A stretch of 64,000 bases of DNA from Flexivirga oryzae. Its GTDB lineage: Bacteria; Actinomycetota; Actinomycetes; Actinomycetales; Dermatophilaceae. The stretch covers positions 2,356,001 through 2,420,000 of the forward strand of contig NZ_JACHVQ010000001.1 of NCBI RefSeq assembly GCF_014190805.1. The letters are read 5' to 3'. The number at the start of each line of letters is the position of its first letter. The stretch's first letter is position 1. This document shows, one piece after another, positions 63,778 to 64,000 of this stretch. Made by a program: the position numbers and the translations under genes. The notes beneath the pieces were generated by a model. That model was given only the letters and a program-made list of their open reading frames with translations. It ran no database searches and was not told where the DNA came from.

Positions 63778-64000
63778 TCAGTCGTCGGCGCCGCGACGCA
63801 CCAGGTCGGCGATGGCCGAACCGATCGTCAGCGGGTCGATCGGGTGCGGGACGGCCGCGTCGCACTGCGACCACACCGCGAGCCAGCCGTCCGAGGGGCG
63901 ACCGGTCAGCACGAGCACCGGCGGGCAGTCGAACACCTCGTTCTTCAGCTGACGGCACAGCCCGAGGCCGCCGAACTTGGCCGCCTCACCGTCGAGGATG
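63778..64000 (-). CDS. Response-regulator-like protein, N-terminal part beyond window
   Basis: The last 74 codons of a gene read leftward; they include LGLCRQLKNE, PPVLVLTGRPSDGWLAVW and DAAVPHPIDPLTIGSAIADLV. The alternation of strand (VLVLTGR) and acidic/Pro turn is like a receiver (CheY-type) domain. The N-terminus with the phosphorylated Asp is outside the window. It is 11 bp upstream of trpD on the same strand. Confidence 0.6.
   Translation of the reverse strand, partial: ILDGEAAKFGGLGLCRQLKNEVFDCPPVLVLTGRPSDGWLAVWSQCDAAVPHPIDPLTIGSAIADLVRRGADD

Overview
The window is a roughly 70% GC, gene-dense stretch of an actinobacterial chromosome. It most resembles a member of the Micrococcales (Dermacoccaceae/Intrasporangiaceae neighbourhood). 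Supporting signs are the SepH-, DUF3040-, DUF5998- and Rv2175c-type actinobacterial genes, a heterodimeric lycopene cyclase (CrtYc/CrtYd), paired topoisomerase IV genes, many GTG starts, many probable leaderless transcripts, and two 13E12-type (DUF222-HNH) repeat genes. No rRNA, tRNA, CRISPR array or complete mobile element is visible. The genus assignment is inference.

Layout. 1-13.7 kb: ferrochelatase (cut by the window edge), the division protein SepH, an MFS protein, thymidine kinase, a phosphodiesterase, DUF5998, a GNAT/acyl-CoA-synthetase-like acetyltransferase, an ECF sigma factor with a membrane beta-propeller anti-sigma partner, and three redox enzymes. 13.8-21.7 kb: topoisomerase IV subunit A, DoxX, a MazEF-type toxin-antitoxin pair, a frameshifted 13E12 gene with an elaborate promoter, and several small genes. 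21.7-31.5 kb: a purine-salvage/catabolism cluster (a permease fused to an OHCU-decarboxylase-like domain, 8-oxoguanine deaminase, xanthine dehydrogenase XdhABC, guanine deaminase). It carries two copies of a 15-bp palindromic operator and sits just after a likely HTH regulator. 31.6-38.2 kb: YjbR, an alcohol dehydrogenase, topoisomerase IV subunit B, a second MFS gene and small DUF genes.

38.4-64 kb follows, from memory, the order of the Mycobacterium tuberculosis Rv2169c-Rv2192c region: DUF3040, metF, prenyl synthase, Rv2175c, pknL, aroG, acyltransferase, SRPBCC protein, an Rv2191-like exonuclease and trpD. A carotenoid cassette (crtE-crtI-crtB facing crtYd-crtYc) occupies the place of mptA. 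Glucokinase, LysG/LysE, a FUSC transporter and a second, intact 13E12 gene are interleaved.

The most unusual signals are: (i) about 78 copies of the heptamer GTATGNC spread evenly over both strands, with nearly every GTATG followed by N-C; (ii) a conserved promoter module in front of both 13E12 genes that combines a DnaA-box-like TTATCCACA, good -35/-10 boxes and an SOS-box-like half-site running into the start codon; (iii) a permease-OHCU fusion in which both expected catalytic residues are replaced; (iv) the purine-regulon operator pair; (v) a -10 box exactly 6 nt upstream of the start codon in eleven genes, and the same geometry for an 11-codon leader that overlaps the FUSC start.
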